NCBI GenBank assembly: GCA_002840405.1
Contig: PHAR01000003.1
Location: 251,946-315,945 of the forward strand
Length of the DNA stretch: 64,000 nt
Direction of reading: 5' to 3'
From: Deltaproteobacteria bacterium HGW-Deltaproteobacteria-8
GTDB taxonomy: Bacteria > Desulfobacterota > Desulfovibrionia > Desulfovibrionales > Desulfovibrionaceae
Both the position numbers and the translations under genes were made by a program. The notes below the pieces were generated by a model, which was given only the letters and a program-made list of their open reading frames with translations, was not told where the DNA came from and ran no database searches. This document shows positions 8,182 through 17,303 of the stretch, piece by piece; within the stretch, counting starts at the first letter, position 1, and every line of letters starts with the position of its first letter.

Positions 8182-9516
8182 ATGAGCGATAAAGTCTTGG
8201 ATCCGCTCGCCGAGCGCATGGAGAAGACCTTCGACAGGCTGTGGCCCTTGCACCGTAGCCTGGCCGGGCCGGGCTTCGTGGCCTCGCTCGACGTGCTGGG
8301 CGGGATAATGCCCCACGAACGGCTTCTTTTCCCAACCGGAACGCAGGTTCTGGACTGGACCGTTCCATCGGAATGGCACCCGCGGGAGGCCTATTTCCTG
8401 GCGCCCGACGGACGGCGCTGCGCAGACATCCGCGAAAACACGCTGCACCTGCTCGGGTACTCCGCGCCCTTCCGGGGGCGGGTTTCCCTCGCGGAGCTGC
8501 GGGAGCACCTGCACACCCGGCCCGATCTGCCGGAGGCCGTACCCTACGCGACCTCGTACTATTCGCCGCGCTGGGGCTTCTGCATCCCGCACGCGCTGCT
8601 CGAAACCCTGCCCGAGGGCGACTACGAGGTGGTCATCGACACCGAACTGGTCCCCGGGCACGTCACCGTGGCCGAGGCCGTGCTGCCGGGGGAGGGCGCG
8701 GAGGAGATCCTGCTCTCCTCCTACCTGTGCCATCCGGCCATGGCCAACAATGAGCTTTCCGGCCCGCTGGTGCTCAGCTACCTGTATGAGCAGGTGCGCC
8801 GCCTGCCCCGAAGGCGTTACACCTACCGCTTTGTGCTCCTGCCGGAGACCATCGGCTCCATCTGCCTGCTTTCGCTGCGCGGGGAGCACCTGGTGCGGCA
8901 TTTGCGCGCCGGGCTGATGCTCACCTGCCTGGGCGACGCCGGGGCGTTCACCTACAAGCGCTCGCGCCGGGGCGGAGCCCTGGTGGACAGGGCGGCCGAG
9001 GCGGTTCTGGCCGCGCGCGGTCCGCACCGCCTTCTGGCCTTCGATCCGGCCGACGGCAGCGACGAGCGGCAGTATTGCTCGCCAGGGTTCAACCTGCCCG
9101 TGGGCACGCTCTCGCGCAGCATCTATGGCCAGTACCGGGAGTACCACACCTCCCTGGACAACAAGGCGTTCATGGATTTCGGGAGCATGGCGCAGTCCGT
9201 GGCCGTGGCGCTGGAGGTGCTGCAGGCCTTGGAGGCGAACCATGCGCCGGTCAATTTGTCCCCCCGTGGCGAGCCGCAGCTCGGGAAGCGGAACCTGTAT
9301 CCGACCCTGAGCGCCGAGACCAGCCTGGCACAGGCTCAGCAGGCCGTGATGTGGCTGCTGAACTACGGGGATGGGGAGCACGACCTGCTGGAGATCTCCC
9401 GGTTGTCGGGACTTTCCCCGGTGCTCCTGGGTCATATGTCCGAAAAGCTGCAGGCGGCCGGCCTGGTGCGCGCGGACCAAGCACGGTCAAATGCAAAGGA
9501 GAATCCGGCATGCTGA
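8182..9516 (+). CDS. DUF4910 aminopeptidase-like protein with C-terminal winged helix (COG4310 type)
   Basis: A protein of 444 residues. ATG 8182 is preferred over ATG 8167 because an AGAAGGA ribosome site lies just before it. The family (DUF2172/DUF4910 plus winged helix) has an M28-peptidase-like fold and is usually annotated as polysaccharide-biosynthesis-associated, with unproven chemistry. Visible hallmarks are CHPAMANNELSG, LLPETIGSICLL, SDERQYCSPGFNLPVG and YREYHTSLDN, the usual metal and active-site blocks. The last 65 residues form a small helical domain with a LLEISRLSGLS helix-turn-helix-like element. It overlaps the next gene by 7 bases. The neighbouring fusion protein carries a decayed copy of the same domain, hinting at a catalytic and non-catalytic pair. 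Confidence 0.85.
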   Translation: MSDKVLDPLAERMEKTFDRLWPLHRSLAGPGFVASLDVLGGIMPHERLLFPTGTQVLDWTVPSEWHPREAYFLAPDGRRCADIRENTLHLLGYSAPFRGRVSLAELREHLHTRPDLPEAVPYATSYYSPRWGFCIPHALLETLPEGDYEVVIDTELVPGHVTVAEAVLPGEGAEEILLSSYLCHPAMANNELSGPLVLSYLYEQVRRLPRRRYTYRFVLLPETIGSICLLSLRGEHLVRHLRAGLMLTCLGDAGAFTYKRSRRGGALVDRAAEAVLAARGPHRLLAFDPADGSDERQYCSPGFNLPVGTLSRSIYGQYREYHTSLDNKAFMDFGSMAQSVAVALEVLQALEANHAPVNLSPRGEPQLGKRNLYPTLSAETSLAQAQQAVMWLLNYGDGEHDLLEISRLSGLSPVLLGHMSEKLQAAGLVRADQARSNAKENPAC

Positions 9517-10949
9517 AGCACCCGCGCATTCTGTTGATCAACGTGTGCCTGCGCTACGACACCCCGCTTTCAGCCCTGCCCGTGGGGCTGGCGTGCATCG
9601 CCACGGCCCTGCGCGACGCGGGGTACCTGCCCGAGATCCTGGACATCGACCTGCACCGCCTGAGCGATGACGCCGTGCGCGAGCACCTGGAGCGCAACCG
9701 CTACGACATCATCGGCCTGGGCAACATCATCTCCGGCTACCGCCACACCAAGCGCTTGTGCCAACTGGCCAAGGCGGTGCAGCCGGACGCGCTGCTCGTG
9801 GTGGGCAACACCGTGGCCTCCATTCCAGAGCAGCTGCTGGGCTGGAACCCAGAGGTCGATGTCGCGGTTTTGGGCGAGGGCGACCGGACCATCGTCGAGC
9901 TTGCGCGGGCCTGGGCTGGCGGCACGAGCCTGGAGGCCGTGGCTGGCATCGCCCTGCGGGTGGACGGCAAGGTGGTGCGCACGCCGGTCCGCGAGTGTGT
10001 TCCACGGCTGGAGGACGTTCCGTTTCCGGACTTCACGCTGTTCGAGCTGGAGAAGTATCTGGAGTTCTCCTGGAAATTCGTGCCGGAACCGCATCCCATA
10101 AAGCGGGAGTTGATGCTCAGCCTGCCGGTGAACACGGCGCGCGGCTGCCCCTTTGACTGCACGTTCTGCTACCACGCCTTCAAGGCTTGCCCGTACCGCT
10201 ACTACTCCTTCGAAAGTGCCGTGCAATACTTCCAGGAGATGCAGCGGCGCTACAAGGTGCAGTACCTCAATTTTTGGGACGAGCTCACCCTGGTCTCCAG
10301 GCCCAGGGCCGTGGAGTTGTGCGATGCGCTGGAGCGCAACGACTGCAAGGCCTACTGGCCTGTCGGTCCGCGCGGCAACCTGTTCAAGGCGCAGGACCTC
10401 GACCTGCTGCGGCGCTGTGCGAGCCTGGGCGCCACGACCATCGGCGGCGCCCTGGAGTCCGGCGCGCCCGAGATTCTGGCGGCCATGAATAAGAAGATCT
10501 CTCCCGAGGAGTTCATCGAGCAGATGCAGACCGGATATCGCGCCGGGCTGGTGCCGAACACCTCGGTGGTGTTCGGCTACCCCCAGGAGACGAAGGAGAC
10601 CATCGCGCAGACGCTGCTGGTCTGTGAACGCGCGGGGGTCTACCCGTCCGCCGGGTATGTGCTGCCCCTGCCGAACACCCGCATCTACGAGCACTGCCGC
10701 AAGCGCGGGCTCATCACCGACGAGGAGGCCTACCTGTTGCGCATCGCGGACAGGCAGGACCTGCACGTGAACCTGACCGCGATGCCCGACGAGGAACTGG
10801 TCAGCACGGTCACCGAGGGGCTCATCCGCCTGAAGGACAAGCTGGGCATCCCCCTGTCGGACAAGGACGTCATCAAGACAACGTATTACCGCGCGGCCCG
10901 GCGCAACGCAGACGGGAGCGGTGTGGGCGCAAGACAGGACGGCGTATGA
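9510..10949 (+). CDS. B12-binding-type radical SAM protein
   Basis: A 479-residue enzyme starting at ATG 9510, inside the end of the DUF4910 gene with AAAGGAG upstream; the longer open frame to 9075 is a shadow. The N-terminal 130 residues have the alpha/beta pattern of a cobalamin-binding domain (PVGLACIATALRDAGY, VDVAVLGEGD). The radical SAM cluster motif is CPFDCTFC in ARGCPFDCTFCYHAF, about residue 215. Members with this layout often methylate unactivated carbons or remodel rings. In this cluster it could act on the sugar or acyl precursor. The stop overlaps the next start as ATGA. Confidence 0.9.
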   Translation: MLKHPRILLINVCLRYDTPLSALPVGLACIATALRDAGYLPEILDIDLHRLSDDAVREHLERNRYDIIGLGNIISGYRHTKRLCQLAKAVQPDALLVVGNTVASIPEQLLGWNPEVDVAVLGEGDRTIVELARAWAGGTSLEAVAGIALRVDGKVVRTPVRECVPRLEDVPFPDFTLFELEKYLEFSWKFVPEPHPIKRELMLSLPVNTARGCPFDCTFCYHAFKACPYRYYSFESAVQYFQEMQRRYKVQYLNFWDELTLVSRPRAVELCDALERNDCKAYWPVGPRGNLFKAQDLDLLRRCASLGATTIGGALESGAPEILAAMNKKISPEEFIEQMQTGYRAGLVPNTSVVFGYPQETKETIAQTLLVCERAGVYPSAGYVLPLPNTRIYEHCRKRGLITDEEAYLLRIADRQDLHVNLTAMPDEELVSTVTEGLIRLKDKLGIPLSDKDVIKTTYYRAARRNADGSGVGARQDGV

Positions 10950-11707
10950 TCGCGGCACTTCTCATGGGGCGCAAGGGCAGCGTGGGCCTGCCGGGCAAGA
11001 ACACCATGCCGGTGCTCGGGCGGCCTCTGGCCGAGTATCCGTTCCTGGCGGCGCGGCACGCCCGCTGCGTGGACGCCATCTACATCAGCACCGACGACGA
11101 ACGGCTGGCGCAGATCGGCCGCAAGGTCGGAGCGCGGGTCATCGACCGGCCGCCGCACCTGGCCACCAAAGAGGCTCTGGGCGAGCACGTGTACCAGCAC
11201 GGCCTTTCGGTCATCCGCCAGGACGCGGCCCAGGCCGGGCAGGAGGTCGAGCTCCTGGCCCTGCTCATGTGCAATGCGGCCACGGTGGTTGCCGCGCAGA
11301 TCGACGAGGCCGCAGGCATCTTGCGCCGCGACCCCGGGCTGGACTCCGTGGTGACGGTCTCGTGCCTGAACATGTGGTCGCCGCTGCGCGCCCGCAAGCT
11401 GGACGGGGAGGGACTGCTGCAGCCCTTCGTGCCCTTCGAGGCCTTCGGCGACCCGCAGACCCTGAACTGCGATCGCGACAGCCAGGGGGACGTGTGGTTC
11501 GCGGACATGGGCCTGTCCATGATCCGCCCCGCCAACCTGGACCTGCTGGAGCAGGGCCTGCTGCCCCAGAAGTGGATGGGGCGTCGCATCGCGCCGCTCA
11601 AGCAGTGGGGCGGCTGCGACGTGGACTACGCCTGGCAGGTGCCCGGCGTGGAGCACTGGCTGCGAGAGCACGGTTTCTCGGAGACGGGGACACCCTATGA
11701 CGATTGA
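10946..11707 (+). CDS. Cytidylyltransferase (CMP-sugar synthetase-like, NeuA family)
   Basis: A 253-residue nucleotidyltransferase of the family that activates sialic-acid-like sugars as CMP derivatives. The N-terminus MIAALLMGRKGSVGLPGKN carries the nucleotide-binding loop with R and K in a slightly divergent form of the usual RxGSKGLPGKN. TDDERLAQI follows as the second strand and DVDYAWQ near the end matches the family's Asp-containing C-terminal motif. No sialic-acid synthase (NeuB) is present in the window, so the sugar being activated is unknown. It is coupled to both neighbours (ATGA upstream, 11-base overlap downstream). Confidence 0.8.
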   Translation: MIAALLMGRKGSVGLPGKNTMPVLGRPLAEYPFLAARHARCVDAIYISTDDERLAQIGRKVGARVIDRPPHLATKEALGEHVYQHGLSVIRQDAAQAGQEVELLALLMCNAATVVAAQIDEAAGILRRDPGLDSVVTVSCLNMWSPLRARKLDGEGLLQPFVPFEAFGDPQTLNCDRDSQGDVWFADMGLSMIRPANLDLLEQGLLPQKWMGRRIAPLKQWGGCDVDYAWQVPGVEHWLREHGFSETGTPYDD

Positions 11708-12659
11708 GCCGAGGGCCAACAGCAACTTTACCGTCCTTGGGGGAACGAGCCCCCACGAGCAAGGCGACGCGCGCTACCAGGCCTACCGGGCCGACTGGTT
11801 CGGGCGGCCGCGCCGTTTTGAGGCCGGGGACTTTCCGCTGCATCTGGACCTGGAGGCCACAAGCCGCTGCAACCTGCGCTGCGTGTTCTGCGACAAGCTG
11901 CCCGTTTTGCCCCGGGAAAAGATCGGGGACATGGACTTCGCCCTGTACGAGCGCATCCTGGCCGAGGCCGAAGAGCACGGCCTGTGCGGGCTCAAGCTGA
12001 GCTACCGCGGCGAGCCGCTGCTGCACCCGCGCATCGTGGACATGGTGCGCCTGGCCAAGCGGCGCGGCGTGCAGGACGTGTATTTCAACACCAACGGCAT
12101 GCTGCTGACCGAGGACCTGGCCGCCGCCCTCATGGACGCCGGGCTGGACCGCATCTCCATCTCGATGGAGGGCACGGACCCGCTGGCCTTTGAGTCCGCG
12201 CGGCGCGGGGCCAGCTTCGAGCGCATCAAGGCCAACGTGGCCGGGCTGTTGGCGCTGCGCCGCCGCCGCGGGCTCGGCATTCCGCACGTGCGCCTGCAGA
12301 CCGTGGTTCTGCCGGGCATCGACCTGGAGGCCTATGCGGCCTACTGGGGGCCCCTGAGCGACGAGACCGCAGCGGTGGACTACAAGGACGTCCGGGTGGA
12401 GCAGCGGGAAACTCCCGGCTGGGCCTGCCCGCAGCCCTGGCAGCGCGTGACTGTGGAGTGGGACGGCACGGTGCATCCGTGCAACAATGACGACCAGCAG
12501 CGCGCTGTGCTGGGCAACGCGGCCCGGACGAGCCTCGCCGAATGCTGGCGGGGGCCGGCGGCCTGCGCCCTGCGGGAGCTGCACCGGGCCGGAAATGCGC
12601 ACGTGTCCCCGGCCTGCGCCGTGTGCCCGTGGCGCGCGGCCCAGGCGGACAAGGCATGA
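11697..12659 (+). CDS. Radical SAM protein with SPASM-type C-terminus
   Basis: A 320-residue enzyme. CNLRCVFC at about residue 58 supplies the three cysteines of the SAM-bound 4Fe-4S cluster. LSYRGEPLLHP corresponds to the GGEP-type SAM-binding strand. The C-terminus has CPQPW, then TVHPCNNDDQ and SPACAVCPW, a set of Cys able to hold auxiliary clusters. This arrangement resembles SPASM proteins found in glycan clusters and dehydrogenase-type enzymes. The reaction cannot be deduced. It overlaps the cytidylyltransferase gene by 11 bases. Confidence 0.85.
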   Translation: MTIEPRANSNFTVLGGTSPHEQGDARYQAYRADWFGRPRRFEAGDFPLHLDLEATSRCNLRCVFCDKLPVLPREKIGDMDFALYERILAEAEEHGLCGLKLSYRGEPLLHPRIVDMVRLAKRRGVQDVYFNTNGMLLTEDLAAALMDAGLDRISISMEGTDPLAFESARRGASFERIKANVAGLLALRRRRGLGIPHVRLQTVVLPGIDLEAYAAYWGPLSDETAAVDYKDVRVEQRETPGWACPQPWQRVTVEWDGTVHPCNNDDQQRAVLGNAARTSLAECWRGPAACALRELHRAGNAHVSPACAVCPWRAAQADKA

Positions 12660-12691
12660 GCGCGGGCTTTGCGCAAAGCCAGGAGGCGGAT

Positions 12692-13426
12692 ATGCGGCAC
12701 GACCCTCCCGTAGTCCTCATCACCGGCGCCAGCAGCGCCATAGGCGCGGCCGTGGCCCGCAGATACGCAGCCGATGGCTGGGAGCTGCTGCTCTGGCACC
12801 GTTCCGGCGGGCAGCTGGTCCGGGACCTGGAGGCGGAGCTTGAGGCCCTGGGCGCGCGGCGCTCATGGACCCAGGTCGACTTCAAGGACGCCCCGGCAGT
12901 GGAGCGGGCCGTGGAGCCTTTGCGCCAGGCACGGGTGGACGCCCTGGTGAACAACGCTGGCGGCTACGAGGCGCTGCAGCATTTCAGCACCCTGGGCCAT
13001 GCCGAGGTCATGGAGTCCCTGGCCGTGAATTTCACCGCGCCGTTTCTGCTGGCCTCGGCGGTGTTCGAGGGCATGGCCGGGCGCGGCGCCGGGCGCATGG
13101 TCAACATCAGCTCCGTGGCGGCGAAGTATGGCGGCTCGGCCCAGTCCATGCACTACGGCTGCGCCAAGCGCGCGCTGGAGGGCATCACGCGGACCTTGGC
13201 CCGCGAGGGGGCTTCCAGCGGCGTGCTGGTCAACACGGTGCGGCCCGGCGTCATCGACACCGGGTTCCACACCCGCCTGGGGCGGGACATGGCGGTGCGG
13301 ACGGAGCTCATCCCCCTGGGCCGCATGGGCACGCCGGAGGAGGTCGCCGAGGTGGTGCATTTTCTGGGCAGCTTCCGCAACACGTATGTCACGGGGCAGA
13401 CCATCGCCGTTTCCGGCGGGGAGTAG
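12692..13426 (+). CDS. Short-chain dehydrogenase/reductase
   Basis: A 244-residue NAD(P)-dependent oxidoreductase. ATG 12692 is chosen because AGGAGG lies five bases ahead; an in-frame ATG at 12656 overlaps the previous gene and lacks such a site. It has VLITGASSAIGAAVA for the cofactor, VNNAGG, a Ser in NISSVAAKYG, and the catalytic YGCAK (Tyr-x-x-x-Lys). It ends with the usual VTGQTIAVSGGE. The sequence is close to 3-oxoacyl-ACP reductases, which would suit reduction of a carrier-bound intermediate, but sugar-modifying SDRs look alike. Confidence 0.88.
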   Translation: MRHDPPVVLITGASSAIGAAVARRYAADGWELLLWHRSGGQLVRDLEAELEALGARRSWTQVDFKDAPAVERAVEPLRQARVDALVNNAGGYEALQHFSTLGHAEVMESLAVNFTAPFLLASAVFEGMAGRGAGRMVNISSVAAKYGGSAQSMHYGCAKRALEGITRTLAREGASSGVLVNTVRPGVIDTGFHTRLGRDMAVRTELIPLGRMGTPEEVAEVVHFLGSFRNTYVTGQTIAVSGGE

Positions 13427-13504
13427 CCGTGCGCGGGGACTTTTTTCGGACGGGATTCGGCAACAGTGCAACGCGCCCGCAGGGCGCTGGACGCAGGTGA
13501 GGGC

Positions 13505-14392
13505 ATGAAAGGCAAGGCAGTTGTCGTCGGCGGTTCGGGGTTCATGGGCAGCCATCTGGCGGACGAATTGACCGCGCGCGGCTACGACACGGTGATCGTG
13601 GACCGGGTTCCCTCGCCCTGGCTGCAGCCCGGGCAGGAGATGGTCGTGGCGGACACCGACGACCTTGAGGCCCTCAAGGCGGCCTTCGCTGGCGCGCGCT
13701 TTGTCTACCACCTGGCAGGCATCGCGGACATCGAAGCCACGGCGAACCGTCCCCTGGAGGTCGTGCGGGCCAACATCATGGGCAGCGCCAACGCCATCGA
13801 GGCGAGCCTGGCCGCAGGGGTCGAGCGTTTCATCTTCGCCTCCACGGTCTACGTCTACAGCCAGCAGGGGTCGTTCTACCGCGTGAGCAAGCAGGCCACG
13901 GAGCTGCTGCTGGAGAACTACCACAAGGAATTCGGGCTGGCCTACACGATCCTGCGTTACGGCTCCATCTACGGTCCGCGCAGCCAGTCCTGGAACGGCA
14001 TGCGCCGCTACGTCAGCCAGGCGGTGAAGACCGGCGTGCTGCTCTACCCCGGCACAGGCGAGGAGCGGCGGGAATATGTGCACGTGAAGGACGCCGCGCG
14101 TCTCAGCGTGGACATCCTCGCGCCGGAGTACGCCAACGCCTGCTACATCCTGACCGGGACCCAGGTGCTGAGTTCCCGCGATCTGACGAACCTCATCCGC
14201 GAAATACTGGGCGGCCGGGTGGACGTGCAATTCGACCCCGCAAACCGCGCCCCGGAACACTACAGCCTGACGCCCTACCGCTACACCCCGAAGGAGGGCC
14301 GGAAGATCGTGCTGACCACGTTCTACGACATCGGCCAGGGGGTGCTCGAACTCATCGAGGAGGCGATCCGGGATGCCGGGCCGGAGGACTGA
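13505..14392 (+). CDS. NAD-dependent epimerase/dehydratase (extended SDR)
   Basis: A 295-residue nucleotide-sugar-type enzyme. VVVGGSGFMGSHLADEL binds NAD near the N-terminus, FIFASTVYVYS holds the active-site Ser/Thr, and FYRVSKQ is the catalytic Tyr-x-x-x-Lys. ATG 13505 is preferred over the upstream in-frame codon because of the nearby GGTGAGGG. The protein lacks the features that would make it a dTDP-glucose dehydratase or UDP-galactose epimerase by name, so only the class is assigned. It follows the SDR with a 78-base gap and closes the first biochemical block of the island. Confidence 0.85.
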   Translation: MKGKAVVVGGSGFMGSHLADELTARGYDTVIVDRVPSPWLQPGQEMVVADTDDLEALKAAFAGARFVYHLAGIADIEATANRPLEVVRANIMGSANAIEASLAAGVERFIFASTVYVYSQQGSFYRVSKQATELLLENYHKEFGLAYTILRYGSIYGPRSQSWNGMRRYVSQAVKTGVLLYPGTGEERREYVHVKDAARLSVDILAPEYANACYILTGTQVLSSRDLTNLIREILGGRVDVQFDPANRAPEHYSLTPYRYTPKEGRKIVLTTFYDIGQGVLELIEEAIRDAGPED

Positions 14393-14446
14393 GGCGGTCC
14401 TGCGCGCCGCTGGCCCAGGGGCCGGAGGCCGGGGGCGTCGCCGGGT

Positions 14447-16348
14447 ATGAGCCAGGGCGTCGTGCACATCATCGACGCCAGACGGCCGTTGGAACGCTGG
14501 GCCGCTCTTTTGCGGGCCGGGACGGAATTCCTGTATCTCGGACGCGACGCCGGGCGCCTGCGGGCGCTGCAGGAGCTCGCCGGGGCCGGAGGCCGCCTGG
14601 CGCCGCTGGGCGCGCGCGTCGGCCAGCGGATCGAGCTGCTGCGGCGGGAATACATCGGTCTCGACCGGCACCTTGCCCAGCCGCAAGACGACCTGCTGTG
14701 GCAGGCCAGCGACCTCGCGGAGCGCAATCCCTACACCTCGAGCCTGCTCCACGACTGTTGCCTGCTCTGGGAGGCGCAGGAGCATCTGCGCGAGGACCGT
14801 GGACCGGCGCTTGTCTTCGTGGAGAACCCGGTGCTGGGGCTGGAGCTCGGGCGCGCCCTCCGCAACCTGGGCCGGGAGGTGCGGCACGCGACGGGCAGCG
14901 GGCTGCTGGACGCTCTGCCCTGGCTGCTTGGCCCGGCGCGGATCGCGGAGCTTTTCCGGCAGGCCGTTTCGAGTCGGCTTTGGTACCTGCGGAGCTTCTG
15001 CGCCAAGCGTGCGCAGCTCCGCGGCCGCCTGCGTCCGCCCGCTTCCGGGGACTACGCCGCCGTGCTCACGGTCTGGGCCGACGGGAAAAATTTTCCTCCC
15101 GGCGCGCCCAAGGAGCGCGACGCCTTCTGGGGGGAGCTGCCGGGGCATGCCCGGCGTTCCGGGGCGCGGCTGTTGTACCTGGCCACGGTGCTGGACTGGG
15201 TCCACCCCTATGCGGAGGTCCTGGAAAGCCTTCGGGCCAGCCCGGAGGCCGTGCTGGTGCCAGAGGCCTGCCTGGGCCTGGGCCGGACGCTCTGGGACCT
15301 GCTCCGGACGCTCTGCTGGCGGCCCCGGAGGCGGCGGCGCTTCACGCTGCTCGGGCGGGACTTCGAGTCCCTGTTCGGCGACGCCGTCCGGCAGGAGCGG
15401 GCCAAGCCAAGGCAGTGCGTGGCGCTCAAGTATTTGCGGGTGGGTGCGGCCCTGGCCCGGCTGGGCGTGCGGCCCGAGTCCCTGCTGCACCTCTACGAGA
15501 ACCAGCCCTGGGAAAAGATGCTGCGCCTGGGCATGCGCAGGGCCTTGGCCGGGGTGCGCTGCGACGCTTTTCTGCACATGCCCTTTTCCCGGCAATACCT
15601 GAGTTTTTTCCCCTCCGGCGCGGACATGCGCGCGGGCCTCGCGCCCGACAGGCTGCTGGTGCCGGGCGAGGCCTGGCGGGAGATTTTCGAACGGGAGGGG
15701 ATGCCCCCGGAGCGCCTGGAGGTCTGTGCGGCCCTGCGGCACGAGCATCTCTTCGGAGTCGCTTGCGGCCCTGCGGCGCTGGGGCCTGCGTGGGAGGTGC
15801 TGGTGGTCGGTCCGCTGGACGATCAGGAGCTGCGCGGCATGCTGGGGCTGCTGGCCGCCGTGGGGCCGGAATTCCCGCAGCTGGGCTTCCGGTTAAAGCT
15901 CCACCCGACCATGGCCGAAGAAGAAAAGGGGCGCATCCGTAAGGACTTTCTGACCCCTGCCGCGCCTTGGCTGCGGGAGACCTCGGAGCCGGTGCCGGCG
16001 CTGCTTGGCCTGGTGGGCGCCGTCATGTACACCAGCAGCGCCGTTTGCTATGAGGCTGTGGCCTGCGGCCTGGCCACTATTTTTGTCGGCGCGGAGCCGG
16101 GCCCGGCCATGGACAAGCTGGACTGGTTCCCGGAATTGCGCCTGGCCGCGCACAGCGCCCCGGAACTGCGCGCCGTCCTGGCGGGGTTCCTGGACCAAGG
16201 CCCGGAGGAGGCCGCCCGCCGGAGCGCAAGGGCGGCGGCGGAGCTGCCCCGGCTGTTCCGGGCCGTGACGCCCGCCGGGCTGGACCGGTTTTTTCACCCC
16301 GCGCAACCCCTTTCCCAACCGCAAGGCGGCAGTCGTGAACAGCACTGA
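14447..16348 (+). CDS. Putative surface-polysaccharide protein, GT-B-like C-terminal half
   Basis: A 633-residue protein I cannot assign to a characterised enzyme. The second half has features seen in capsule and surface-carbohydrate transferases: HLYENQPWEKMLRLGM at about 345, FLHMPFSRQYLSFFP, and a late AVMYTSSAVCYEAVACGL segment that resembles the nucleotide-sugar-binding end of GT-B and epimerase folds. The first 200 residues are Arg-rich and without motif. The start is uncertain because no strong ribosome site precedes ATG 14447. The end overlaps the dehydrogenase gene by 14 bases. A role in glycan transfer or assembly is inferred from position and these blocks. Confidence 0.6.
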   Translation: MSQGVVHIIDARRPLERWAALLRAGTEFLYLGRDAGRLRALQELAGAGGRLAPLGARVGQRIELLRREYIGLDRHLAQPQDDLLWQASDLAERNPYTSSLLHDCCLLWEAQEHLREDRGPALVFVENPVLGLELGRALRNLGREVRHATGSGLLDALPWLLGPARIAELFRQAVSSRLWYLRSFCAKRAQLRGRLRPPASGDYAAVLTVWADGKNFPPGAPKERDAFWGELPGHARRSGARLLYLATVLDWVHPYAEVLESLRASPEAVLVPEACLGLGRTLWDLLRTLCWRPRRRRRFTLLGRDFESLFGDAVRQERAKPRQCVALKYLRVGAALARLGVRPESLLHLYENQPWEKMLRLGMRRALAGVRCDAFLHMPFSRQYLSFFPSGADMRAGLAPDRLLVPGEAWREIFEREGMPPERLEVCAALRHEHLFGVACGPAALGPAWEVLVVGPLDDQELRGMLGLLAAVGPEFPQLGFRLKLHPTMAEEEKGRIRKDFLTPAAPWLRETSEPVPALLGLVGAVMYTSSAVCYEAVACGLATIFVGAEPGPAMDKLDWFPELRLAAHSAPELRAVLAGFLDQGPEEAARRSARAAAELPRLFRAVTPAGLDRFFHPAQPLSQPQGGSREQH

Positions 16349-17303
16349 GGCAGAACAAGGGTCCCAGAAGACCATCGCCATTACGACGACGTCCTTCGCC
16401 AAGTGGGACGAGACGCCCCTGCGCCTGCTCGCGCAGGCCGGGCTTGCCGTCCGCCGCAACCTGCACGGGCGTAAGCTGACGGCCGAGGAGGCGCGGGAGA
16501 TGCTCGCGGGCTGTGTGGGCGTCATCGCAGGCACCGAGCCGCTCACCGCGCAGGTGCTGGGGGCTTTGCCCGGCTTGCGGGCCATTTCCCGGCTCGGCGT
16601 GGGGCTGGACAACGTGGACCTGGAGGCCGCCGCGCGCCTGGGCATCCGCGTGGACATCGCCCCGGAAGGCTTGGCCAATGCCGTGGCGGAACTGACCCTG
16701 GGCGTGCTGCTCGACCTGCTGCGGCACATCTCCCGCATGGACCGCGAGCTGCGCGCCGGCATCTGGACGAAGCGCACGGGCGGGCTGCTGCGCGGCCGCC
16801 GGGTGGGCCTGGTGGGCTACGGGCGCATCGGCCGGGCCACGGCGCATCTGCTGGCGGCCTTCGAGGCGGAGGTGGCCTATGCCGACCCCTGCGTGGCGCC
16901 GGAGCCGGATGGGCCGAGGCGCATGACGCTGGAGGAGCTGCTGCCCTGGGCCGAGGTGGTGAGCCTGCACTGCCCGGGCCAGGCGAATGGCGGGGCGCTG
17001 CTCGGCGCGGAGGCGCTCGGGTGCATGCGGCCGGGGGCGCTGCTGATCAACTGCGCCCGCGGCGGGTTGGTGGATGAGCAGGCCCTGGCCCAGGCGCTGG
17101 AGCAGGGCCACTTGGCCGGGGCGGCCCTGGACGGCTTTGCCGTCGAGCCTTATGCAGGGCCGCTGCAAGGTTTTGAGAATGTTGTTTTGACGCCGCATGT
17201 GGGCTCCTATGCGCGGGAGGCGCGCGTCCGCATGGAATTGCAGGCCGCGCAGAATCTGCTCCTGGCCCTGGGCCTGGATGCCTGCGGAGGGGCGAGTGAC
17301 TGA
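16335..17303 (+). CDS. D-2-hydroxyacid dehydrogenase (phosphoglycerate dehydrogenase-like)
   Basis: A 322-residue NAD-dependent dehydrogenase starting at GTG 16335. ISRLGVGLDNVDL precedes the cofactor fold VGLVGYGRIGRAT; the catalytic Arg is in NCARGGLVDE and the catalytic His in TPHVGSYARE. It lacks the C-terminal ACT domain of housekeeping SerA enzymes, so serine synthesis is not its likely role. It overlaps the polysaccharide gene and is followed, with an 8-base overlap, by a HAD phosphatase, a combination suggesting preparation of a hydroxyacid or phospho-acid building block. Confidence 0.88.
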   Translation: MNSTEAEQGSQKTIAITTTSFAKWDETPLRLLAQAGLAVRRNLHGRKLTAEEAREMLAGCVGVIAGTEPLTAQVLGALPGLRAISRLGVGLDNVDLEAAARLGIRVDIAPEGLANAVAELTLGVLLDLLRHISRMDRELRAGIWTKRTGGLLRGRRVGLVGYGRIGRATAHLLAAFEAEVAYADPCVAPEPDGPRRMTLEELLPWAEVVSLHCPGQANGGALLGAEALGCMRPGALLINCARGGLVDEQALAQALEQGHLAGAALDGFAVEPYAGPLQGFENVVLTPHVGSYAREARVRMELQAAQNLLLALGLDACGGASD

